Assembly (NCBI GenBank): GCA_013214285.1
Contig: JABSPW010000006.1
Span: 1-64,000 of the forward strand
DNA length: 64,000 bases
Reading direction: 5' to 3'
From: Halioglobus sp.
GTDB lineage: Bacteria > Pseudomonadota > Gammaproteobacteria > Pseudomonadales > Halieaceae
The notes below the pieces were generated by a model, which saw nothing but the letters and a program-made list of their open reading frames with translations, searched no databases and had not been told where the DNA came from. Every line of letters starts with the position of its first letter. Position 1 is the first letter of the stretch. This document shows positions 55,451 through 64,000 of the stretch, in pieces. Both the position numbers and the translations under genes were made by a program.

Positions 55451-55488
55451 CCGAAGGGCGCAAGCCCAGTGCAGTCCTGCACGGCTTT

Positions 55489-56355
55489 TCATTCGATGTT
55501 CTGTATCTGCTCGCGCATCTGTTCGATCAGGACCTTTAGCTCTACTGCATTCTGCGTGGTGCTGGCGGACAGTGATTTGGAGGACAGGGTATTCGCCTCC
55601 CTGTTCAGTTCCTGCATCAGGAAGTCCAGTCGTCGGCCGCAGGGGCCGCCCTTTTGCAGCGTGTGCCTGACCTCTGCAACATGGGCATCCAGCCTATCCA
55701 GCTCCTCTTCCACATCTGCTCGCTGTGCGACGTAGACGAGCTCCTGTTCCAGGCGGCCCTGGTCTGCGTCTGTGCCTAAGTCTGCGATTCTCGCACGGAT
55801 ACGATCCAGCTGCCGTTGAATCAACTGCGGCAGAGCGTCGCGCGCCGCTTGCACTTCCCTTTCGACCGGTGTCAGTCGATCCAGCACCAGGCCAGCCAGC
55901 TTACTGCCTTCGCGCTGCCGATGTTCCTGGAGATTTTGCAGGGACTCGTCGAATAGGGACAGGGCGTCTTCTTGCAGGCGTTGCGCGGAATCCTCTGGTG
56001 TAAAACACACCCCAGGGAACTGCATGACGTGGAGCGGGTTGAGTGGCGCGGGGTCACCGAGGCGTTTTTGGACCTGGCGCACTGCTGATAACAGGGCATC
56101 CAGTCGGTCGCTGTCAATCTGGAGGTCTCCCGGCAGTGACGGGTTGGGCTGCAGGCGGATAATGCAGTCGAGCTTGCCCCTGGCCAGGGCCGCGGCAGCT
56201 TTTTCACGCAACTGCGGTTCAGTGGAGCGCAGTGTTTCTGGGAGCTTGAAGCTGCAGTCCAGGTAGCGGTGGTTTACTGAACGCAGCTCAACGGTCAGGA
56301 TTCCCGCCTCAGTCTGTGTGCTTTCTCGCGCGAAGGCGGTCATACTCTGGATCAT
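55489..56355 (-). CDS. yicC: YicC family endoribonuclease
   Basis: MIQSMTAFARESTQTEAGILTVELRSVNHRYLDCSFKLPETLRSTEPQLREKA; C-terminal LIEQMREQIQNIE. Confidence 0.95.
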   Translation of the reverse strand: MIQSMTAFARESTQTEAGILTVELRSVNHRYLDCSFKLPETLRSTEPQLREKAAAALARGKLDCIIRLQPNPSLPGDLQIDSDRLDALLSAVRQVQKRLGDPAPLNPLHVMQFPGVCFTPEDSAQRLQEDALSLFDESLQNLQEHRQREGSKLAGLVLDRLTPVEREVQAARDALPQLIQRQLDRIRARIADLGTDADQGRLEQELVYVAQRADVEEELDRLDAHVAEVRHTLQKGGPCGRRLDFLMQELNREANTLSSKSLSASTTQNAVELKVLIEQMREQIQNIE

Positions 56356-56508
56356 CGTCTGTGCTAGCCATTGCATCGCGGTAGCAAGGAGTTTAGCAGC
56401 TTGTCATTTATGCATATAGGTTGTGTAGATAGACCGTGGCTGCTTCTTCCGATAGCGCGCTAGAGTATACTGGCGCCTTTCCTTTGAGGGTGTAGCAGGA
56501 GAGACGGT

Positions 56509-57228
56509 ATGCAGCGGCCCAGTGGGCGTCGTCCTGATCAACTGAGAGCGATAGAGATTATACGCAACTTCACCTGCCACGCGGAGGGTTCGGTACTGGT
56601 CTGTTTTGGTGATACGCGCGTGATCTGCACGGCCTCGATTGAAAAGGGTGTGCCCGCCTTCATGCGTGGTGAGGGCCGTGGTTGGGTGACGGCGGAATAT
56701 GGCATGTTGCCGCGTGCCACGGGCACCCGTATGGCTCGGGAGGCGAGCCGCGGTAAGCAGGGAGGTCGGACGGTGGAGATTCAACGCCTGATAGGCAGGT
56801 CCCTGCGCGCGGCGCTCGATCTGAGTAAGGTTGGAGAGAATACGATCACAATCGATTGCGATGTTATTCAGGCGGATGGCGGGACGCGCACCGCTGCCAT
56901 TACCGGTGCTTGCGTCGCGTTAGCGGACGCGGTGGCGGGGTTGCAGGCAGAGGGGCAGACCACGGCGGAGCCGCTGCACCAATTGGTTGCCTCTGTGTCG
57001 GTGGGGGTTTATCAGGGTGTCCCGGTGCTCGATCTGGACTATCCGGAGGATTCTGCCGCTGATACCGATATGAATGTGGTCATGGGCGAATCCGGAGGAT
57101 TTATCGAGGTTCAGGGAACTGCAGAGCGAACACCTTTCTCGCGCAGTGAGCTTGAGGCCCTGCTGGACTTGGCTTCCGGTGGCATACAGCGACTGATCGC
57201 CATGCAAAAAGCCGCTTTGGCGGCGTGA
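56509..57228 (+). CDS. rph: ribonuclease PH
   Basis: [65 protein letters not shown]. Confidence 0.98.
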   Translation: MQRPSGRRPDQLRAIEIIRNFTCHAEGSVLVCFGDTRVICTASIEKGVPAFMRGEGRGWVTAEYGMLPRATGTRMAREASRGKQGGRTVEIQRLIGRSLRAALDLSKVGENTITIDCDVIQADGGTRTAAITGACVALADAVAGLQAEGQTTAEPLHQLVASVSVGVYQGVPVLDLDYPEDSAADTDMNVVMGESGGFIEVQGTAERTPFSRSELEALLDLASGGIQRLIAMQKAALAA

Positions 57229-57265
57229 ACGTCTGACGAGAGACGGGGTTAGGTCGGCCCCTAGC

Positions 57266-58030
57266 CTAAATTTCGATATCGTAATCCATGATGACGGGCG
57301 CGTGGTTTGAGAACGTCTTGATCTTATAGATGGCGCCGTAATCCACGGCGTACTTCAACCCCTGAGACACGATTTGGAAGTCAGTGCGCCAGCCGTTAGT
57401 CTCGCGCGAGCCATCGGGCCACCAGGTGAATTCATCCTGATCGGAACTGACTTCACGGAATGCATCGACGTAGCCTGATTCCAGCAATTCGTTAAGCCAT
57501 TGACGCTCTTCTGCTAGGAAGCCGGATGTCTTGCTGTTGTTGGTGGAGTCTTGTAAATCCCCTGGGCTGTGAGCGATAGACCAGTTGCCGCAGATGATAA
57601 ATTCGCGCCGTTTGTTGCGAATCTTCTGCAAGTAGGCGCCGAATAAACTGTAGAACTCGTTTTTTCTCGCCTGTTGCTCGGGGTCGTCGGCGTCGGCCGA
57701 GGGCGCTAGCAGGCAGGCGACGCTGAGATTTTCATAGTCTGCTTGGATGTAGCGGCCCTCCATATCGAAATCTGCGAAGCCCAGTCCGGTCATGATCGCT
57801 TTGGGTAGCTGCCGACAGTAAATGGCTACTCCGTTCGCCTTGCCGTCCACATCGTCGAGAAAATAGGCGTTGTAGTTCTCGGGGAAAAAAATGTTTTCCT
57901 GCAGGTCGTACTCGGCACATTGTAAATCCTGGACGCAAACGAAATCAGCATCTTGTTCTCCAAGCCAGTCGAAAAAACCCTCGTTTGCAGCATTTTTGAT
58001 GCCATCTGCACTGAAGCTAATGATCCTCAT
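57266..58030 (-). CDS. crc: Crc-like/exonuclease III-family protein with degenerate catalytic motifs
   Basis: MRIISFSADGIKNAANEGFFDWLGEQDADFVCVQDLQC...GLGFADFDMEGRYIQADYENLSVACLLAPS; located between rph and pyrE as Pseudomonas crc; several ExoIII catalytic residues replaced. Confidence 0.75.
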   Translation of the reverse strand: MRIISFSADGIKNAANEGFFDWLGEQDADFVCVQDLQCAEYDLQENIFFPENYNAYFLDDVDGKANGVAIYCRQLPKAIMTGLGFADFDMEGRYIQADYENLSVACLLAPSADADDPEQQARKNEFYSLFGAYLQKIRNKRREFIICGNWSIAHSPGDLQDSTNNSKTSGFLAEERQWLNELLESGYVDAFREVSSDQDEFTWWPDGSRETNGWRTDFQIVSQGLKYAVDYGAIYKIKTFSNHAPVIMDYDIEI

Positions 58031-58296
58031 TCATGGCCCCTTGAAATGAGAGCGTGTATGATGCGGCAACCGCCTGTTGGCCAGGTTATACCGCGCGTGT
58101 ACAGGGATATCCCCATGAGAAGCCCGATCGGGCGGAAGCCCAACGTCCTCCACATCATTATGGTGGCGAAGTTGGATAGCGTGAGCGGGCATGGTGGGCT
58201 GTGTCCTATTATTAGTTAATTGTGTGAAACCAAAAGGTCGTATTCTATAGCCTAAGCACCGGAATACAATGCCTCGTAGGAGAAGCGGGAATTGTC

Positions 58297-58935
58297 ATGC
58301 GCGTTTACCAGAAAAACTTTATTGAGCTTGCACAGAAGTGTGAAGCCCTGACCTTCGGTGAGTATACGCTCAAGTCGGGTCGCACCAGCCCCTATTTCTT
58401 CAATGCGGGTGCTTTTTCACGCGGTGCTGCGCTGTCGACGCTAGGGCGTTGCTATGCCCAAAGCATCGTCGATTCGGGTCTGGAGTTTGATGTGCTGGTC
58501 GGCCCTGCCTATAAGGGTATTGCTCTGGCTGCGGTGACGGCAGTTGCATTGGCAGATGGCCACGGGGCAGACGTGCAGTTCGCCTACAACAGAAAAGAGG
58601 TCAAATTGCATGGTGAGGGCGGGCGATTTGTGGGGGCCCCCGTGCAAGGCAGGGTGCTGGTAATCGATGATGTGATTACTGCGGGTACCGCGGTGGGCGA
58701 GATTATCGCCATGTTGTTGGCTGCAGGGGCCGAGCTGGTAGGTGTTGTTATTGGGCTGGACCGAAAGGAGCGCGGATCTGGCACCCTGTCTGCTGTCGAA
58801 GCGGTGCAGAAAGCCCATGGTGTGCCGGTCATAAGTATTATTACTATCGACCATATCATCGATTATCTGGAGGCTGCCGAGGTGAACCAGACGCTGTCGG
58901 CAATGCGCGAATATCGTGAACATTACGGGGTCTAG
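58297..58935 (+). CDS. pyrE: orotate phosphoribosyltransferase
   Basis: LTFGEYTLKSGRTSPYFFNAGAF, VLVIDDVITAGTAVGE. Confidence 0.98.
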   Translation: MRVYQKNFIELAQKCEALTFGEYTLKSGRTSPYFFNAGAFSRGAALSTLGRCYAQSIVDSGLEFDVLVGPAYKGIALAAVTAVALADGHGADVQFAYNRKEVKLHGEGGRFVGAPVQGRVLVIDDVITAGTAVGEIIAMLLAAGAELVGVVIGLDRKERGSGTLSAVEAVQKAHGVPVISIITIDHIIDYLEAAEVNQTLSAMREYREHYGV

Positions 58936-58936
58936 C

Positions 58937-58955
58937 TTGTCCCTTTTTGGGACAA
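58937..58955 (+). terminator. hairpin immediately downstream of pyrE
   Basis: TTGTCCC-ttttt-GGGACAA perfect 7-bp stem between pyrE stop and the next start; no clear U-tract. Confidence 0.35.
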
Positions 58956-58968
58956 CACTTATATTGAG

Positions 58969-59640
58969 GTGATGATGCTCCAGGTCTTCACCCCCGGTCG
59001 TGCACTGCTCGTGCTGCTGTTATCCGCCCTCCCCCTGGCTGTGGACGCAAAGCCGCTGTATCGCTACCGCAATGCTGAGGGGATTACCGTTGTAGACTTC
59101 CAGGTCCCGCTCGAGTCTATAGGTAATGGCTACGAAGTTCTGAATGAGAAGGGCATGGTGGTGAAAGTTGTTCCCCGGGAGCTGACGGAGGAGGAGCGCC
59201 AGGAAAAGGATGCGCAGGAGAGGCTGCTGGCGGCAGCAAAAGCGGAGGAGGAGCGGTTACGCAAGTTAGACGAGTCCCTCATGTTGCGTTATAGCACGGT
59301 AGCGGACATCGAGGATGCCCGACGTCGTGCGATGGGAAATCTGGAAATTAGACTAGCTATCTTGCGAGGCAACCGGCGTGGCTACAAGCAACAGGTCGAA
59401 AACTACCAGTCGCAACTGGCCGATACCGAGCGCGCGGGATTCGATGTCGACATGGAGAGGCTTAGGGAGATTGAGAACCTGCAGAAAGAGATTCAATCTA
59501 TTGACCGGGATATCGAGACAAGAGAGCTGGAGATCGAGGTGCTGGGCGCTAAGTTCCAGGCGGATATAGACCGATTTGAGATGCTGCAAGAAGCTGTCGA
59601 TATGCGTCGGGCGCTCAGTAACAAGCAGTCCTCCCAGTGA
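58969..59640 (+). CDS. DUF4124 domain-containing exported coiled-coil protein
   Basis: Signal peptide then KPLYRYRNAEGITVVDFQVPLESIGNGYEVLNEKGMVVKVVP, followed by long charged helix. Confidence 0.8.
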   Translation: MMMLQVFTPGRALLVLLLSALPLAVDAKPLYRYRNAEGITVVDFQVPLESIGNGYEVLNEKGMVVKVVPRELTEEERQEKDAQERLLAAAKAEEERLRKLDESLMLRYSTVADIEDARRRAMGNLEIRLAILRGNRRGYKQQVENYQSQLADTERAGFDVDMERLREIENLQKEIQSIDRDIETRELEIEVLGAKFQADIDRFEMLQEAVDMRRALSNKQSSQ

Positions 59641-59649
59641 CAGGTGCGG

Positions 59650-60285
59650 TTACCTCGCCAGGCTTGTGGCCTGACCCTGCATGGGCTGGGTAACCGCGTC
59701 GCGGAAGAAACCGTTCATCAGCAACGCCCATTGGCGTGCCCAGTCCACAGTGGGGGCGCGGCGGAATCCGCTGCGCACATATTGTGAAATTCGTCCCTCG
59801 GCAATCGCCATCAGGAGATTGGCAGCGGCGTTTAAGGGGATGCTTGGTCGCAGGCCCTCGCGAATTTCCGCCTCCCGAATGACCTGTTTAAGTTGCGTTT
59901 CAAAACGATCAAATAACTGTGCCACCCTGTCGTGCAGACGCTCTGTCTCACCCGCCAGGGCGTCGCCAGTGAGTATGCGCGTCAAACCGGGGTTTCTCTC
60001 AGTGAACACCAGCAACAACATGAGAATCTTTTCACAGCGCAGCGCCGCTGTCTGTTCTTCCACTAAAATGATGGAGATACGACTGAATAGCGTATCCTCG
60101 ATAAACACTATCAGGCCCTCAAACATCTTTGTTTTGCTGGGGAAATGTCGGTAAAGAGCGGCTTCTGAAACGCCTACCTGTCTAGCGAGCCCCGCGGTAG
60201 TAATGCGACCGCCGGGGCTTGCCTCCAGCATGTGTGCCAGTGCTTCCAGGATCTGTTGACGCCGCTGAGGTTTTCTTGGAGGCAT
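59650..60285 (-). CDS. slmA: nucleoid occlusion factor SlmA (TetR family)
   Basis: [63 protein letters not shown]. Confidence 0.93.
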   Translation of the reverse strand: MPPRKPQRRQQILEALAHMLEASPGGRITTAGLARQVGVSEAALYRHFPSKTKMFEGLIVFIEDTLFSRISIILVEEQTAALRCEKILMLLLVFTERNPGLTRILTGDALAGETERLHDRVAQLFDRFETQLKQVIREAEIREGLRPSIPLNAAANLLMAIAEGRISQYVRSGFRRAPTVDWARQWALLMNGFFRDAVTQPMQGQATSLAR

Positions 60286-60381
60286 GGCTGTCCGCGATCA
60301 AAGTGAGTTTCTCCAATGCTAGCGATTACCTGTCGCACCTGCAATAAGTCAAACGGTAAAGGAGGCTGAATAATTTAATTT

Positions 60382-61314
<933 letters not shown>

Positions 61315-61328
61315 TCAGGGGCTTTGGA

Positions 61329-63938
61329 CTAAAAGTTGAGTTCTATCTCAGAATCCACCAGGGCTATCTGTGCCCTGAACTCGTCCCGGATGATATCCAG
61401 GTTCTCTTGGGTGTCGGCTTCGAAGCGGGCTGTCAGTGCCGGACCAGTATTGGACGCCCTTACCAGGCCCCAGCCATTGCTGAAATCCACCCTGATGCCG
61501 TCCATCGTATTGACTTTTCCAGATGAGAAATCCGCATTTTTGATGATTTTGTCCACCAGCTCAAACTTGTAGTCGTCTGGCACCGGAATAGTGATCTCTG
61601 GCGTGTTAACCGTCAAAGGGAAGTCGGCGATGCAGTCATCCAGGCTTTCACCGTGGGTGCTAAGGATTTCTGCGAGTCTGCAGGCCGCATATAGGCCGTC
61701 ATCAAAGCCGTACCAGCGCTCGCCGAAGAACATGTGCCCGGAGAACTCGCCCCCCAGCAGCGCACCGGTTTCCTGCATTTTTTCTTTCATGAACGCGTGC
61801 CCGGTTTTCCATAATACGGGGCGTCCGCCGTGTTGGGTGATCAATGTCGACAGTTGGCGGCTGCACTTCACGTCAAACACGACGTCGGCGCCAGGATTGC
61901 GCGAGACCACGTCCTGGGCATAGAGCATGAGCAGAATATCAGAACGGACAATGCGGCCGGAGGGTGTGACGACGGCGAGGCGGTCGCCGTCGCCGTCGAA
62001 TGCTACCCCAAAGTCTGCGCGCACATCGACCACCCGCGTCGCCAGGTCAGCCAGATTCTGTTCGTTACTGGTGTCTGGCGAGCGACCTGGAAAGCGGCCA
62101 TCGATTTCGCAGTTCAGTCGCTCAACTTCGCAGCCCAGCGCTTCCAGTAGCGTTGGGGCCAACTCGCCGGTGGCACCATTGCCGGCATCTACGACGATCT
62201 TCAGAGGGACGGCAATGGCGATGTCGTGCAGCACCTCCTCCATGTAAGCAGGAATGATGTCCTCTTGGGTCGCGCGGCCCGTTCCGTTAGTGTATTGCTG
62301 GCTGCTTATTCGCTCGCAGACCGCTTTGATGCCACCGGCAGCGATGGTTTGCTGGTTCAGTACGATTTTCAGCCCATTATGTTCCGCCGGATTGTGACTG
62401 CCTGTGATCATGATGCCAGATCTGGAGCCCAGGTGCCGTGTGGCGAAATACAGCAGCGGGGTAGGTACCAAGCCAATGTCGGTGACATCCCTGCCGGTCG
62501 ACAGCAGTGCCTGTATTAACGTTGACTTGATTCGAGGGGTGGACAAGCGGCCGTCACCGCCTACGATGAAGCCTTGCTCGCCGTGTTCCTCGGCAATGCT
62601 GCCGACCGCTTTACCAATTTCCATGATCAGGTCGTCTGTCAGTTCGGTTTCCCCGTGCCCGCGGATGTCATATGCACGAAAGATGTGCTCGGGGAATGCC
62701 GACGGCATAGTCAGATTTGACGCGACGTCTGCTGCCTCATGCAGCTCCAGACCCATGTCAGTCGAGTCATGCTGGTCGAGTATCTCTGCTGCCTGGAAAA
62801 GAGGGTTGGTCAGATCATCTGTTGGTTCAGCGACGGACTCAGCATCCGGCAACGGAGTGTCCCAGCTACTTGAGCTGCTTTGTCGCAGAGCGCGCAGCGT
62901 AGCGCGCCGCAACTGCTTTGCAATGGGCACCAGCTCAGGGATTGAAAGTTTGAGGTCTGTCTTGTCGTCAGCTGCTGAGATGACGCGACTGACCTCTCTT
63001 GCCAGCTTGCGAGGGAACATGAGCAATAACAGCGCCACCGAAACAATGGATGCCGTAATCATTAATGCGAGTACAGCGTACAGCGGCGTGGGGCTGACTT
63101 TTAGAGCGCTAAGGAGCGAGTCCGAGGGAGTAAAGCTCACTCGCCAGGATGTGTCGGGTACGGCGACGTAGCGCGTTATGGTGTCCGAGGAGGCAGACCC
63201 ATTGGCTGCGACGACGCGGAACTGCTGCCGCCCTGTCGGACCGCTGTAACCCTGCTCCAGTGTGAACCTACCGTTGGCATCCAGCGCTATAAGTTCGCTG
63301 CTTAACCACGCATTGTCCAGTGTGATGAAGATAACCGCCCAGCGGTCCGTCACTCTGGGGTGTTTTAATCGGGCGGCCATAGATGTCAGCCAGGCATTCT
63401 CAAATTTGTAGGCTTCCGGTTGTGTCGCCTCTCCCTCGGAGGCGCGTCGCACCAGGTCGACCTCGATATGGTTGCGTAAACCGCGGTTGCCGCCGGAAAA
63501 ATCTGCCGTGCCGAGATCACCGATAGGGATGACACGCAGTCCGATCACCTCTGGGAAGAAGTCCAGCAGGGTTGTTTCGACCAGGCTCATGTCTTCATCC
63601 GTGCCGCTGGCAATGGCCGAGAGTGCCAGCGCAGACTGTGCTGCGCTGATCACGCGGATTTCCAGGTGAGTGATCAGTCGCTGGATGTTGATGGCCTGTT
63701 GTTCGGCGAAGGAAGTCGCTACCCGCTCCACCTGTTGTTTCTGCAGCGCGGGCTCGCGCAGTAAAAGAAGGTAGGCGAAACCCAATATGCTGGCTAGCAG
63801 CAAAAGCATCAGGATGAGGGCGCCAATGCTTCTTAAGGAGTTACCCTTGGCCGCGATACCTTGGGGTGCGCTGCTGCCCGCGACCATGGTGTTTGTTTCC
63901 CCGGCGTCGTTTTTTTTGGATTTTTTAAGCTTGAGCAT
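61329..63938 (-). CDS. algC: phosphomannomutase/phosphoglucomutase (AlgC type) with N-terminal membrane/periplasmic extension
   Basis: C-terminal half IFRAYDIRGHGETELTDDLIMEIGKAVG, GIMITGSHNPAEHNGLKIVL, DGDGDRLAVV; N-terminal half with TM segments LILMLLLLASILGFAYLLLL and LYAVLALMITASIVSVALLLLMF. Confidence 0.93.
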   Translation of the reverse strand: MLKLKKSKKNDAGETNTMVAGSSAPQGIAAKGNSLRSIGALILMLLLLASILGFAYLLLLREPALQKQQVERVATSFAEQQAINIQRLITHLEIRVISAAQSALALSAIASGTDEDMSLVETTLLDFFPEVIGLRVIPIGDLGTADFSGGNRGLRNHIEVDLVRRASEGEATQPEAYKFENAWLTSMAARLKHPRVTDRWAVIFITLDNAWLSSELIALDANGRFTLEQGYSGPTGRQQFRVVAANGSASSDTITRYVAVPDTSWRVSFTPSDSLLSALKVSPTPLYAVLALMITASIVSVALLLLMFPRKLAREVSRVISAADDKTDLKLSIPELVPIAKQLRRATLRALRQSSSSSWDTPLPDAESVAEPTDDLTNPLFQAAEILDQHDSTDMGLELHEAADVASNLTMPSAFPEHIFRAYDIRGHGETELTDDLIMEIGKAVGSIAEEHGEQGFIVGGDGRLSTPRIKSTLIQALLSTGRDVTDIGLVPTPLLYFATRHLGSRSGIMITGSHNPAEHNGLKIVLNQQTIAAGGIKAVCERISSQQYTNGTGRATQEDIIPAYMEEVLHDIAIAVPLKIVVDAGNGATGELAPTLLEALGCEVERLNCEIDGRFPGRSPDTSNEQNLADLATRVVDVRADFGVAFDGDGDRLAVVTPSGRIVRSDILLMLYAQDVVSRNPGADVVFDVKCSRQLSTLITQHGGRPVLWKTGHAFMKEKMQETGALLGGEFSGHMFFGERWYGFDDGLYAACRLAEILSTHGESLDDCIADFPLTVNTPEITIPVPDDYKFELVDKIIKNADFSSGKVNTMDGIRVDFSNGWGLVRASNTGPALTARFEADTQENLDIIRDEFRAQIALVDSEIELNF

Positions 63939-64000
63939 TCACTGCGTCAGATAACACGTCCGTTGGGTCATCATAGTACATCGAAAGGACACTACAAATG

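Overview
Chromosomal segment of a marine-type gammaproteobacterium (an OM60/NOR5/Halieaceae-like or other Cellvibrionales-like origin is inferred; no 16S is present). It covers the replication-origin region and one adjoining arm. From left to right: truncated dnaN, dnaA (-), a putative oriC, rpmH-rnpA-yidD-yidC-mnmE, a long non-coding gap, an accessory block (LLM flavoprotein, SnoaL/NTF2-like protein, two hotdog thioesterases, membrane pyrophosphatase, alpha/beta hydrolase), mnmG-rsmG-parA-parB, the full F1Fo ATP synthase operon (atpIBEFHAGDC), a PPOX protein, a TrmB-like regulator divergent from glmU-glmS, a SPOR protein, uvrD, TRAP transporter genes, yaaA, ubiA/ubiC, a fused rubredoxin-rubredoxin reductase, recG, oxyR, ridA, spoT, rpoZ, gmk, an acyltransferase + sulfatase insertion, yicC, rph, a Crc-like degenerate exonuclease III homologue, pyrE, slmA, argB and an algC-type phosphomannomutase with a membrane N-terminal extension. 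Gene order resembles a compressed version of the Pseudomonas aeruginosa region left of oriC. Most of the window is housekeeping. I saw no CRISPR array, prophage, transposase, rRNA or tRNA, and nothing that clearly forms a new defence-type system. The best second-look items are the TrmB-like/glmUS operator architecture, the Crc-like protein, the mnmE/mnmG insertion with its four-gene acyl/flavin cluster, and the gmk/yicC insertion. All calls were made by reading sequence and protein motifs; no database search was run.
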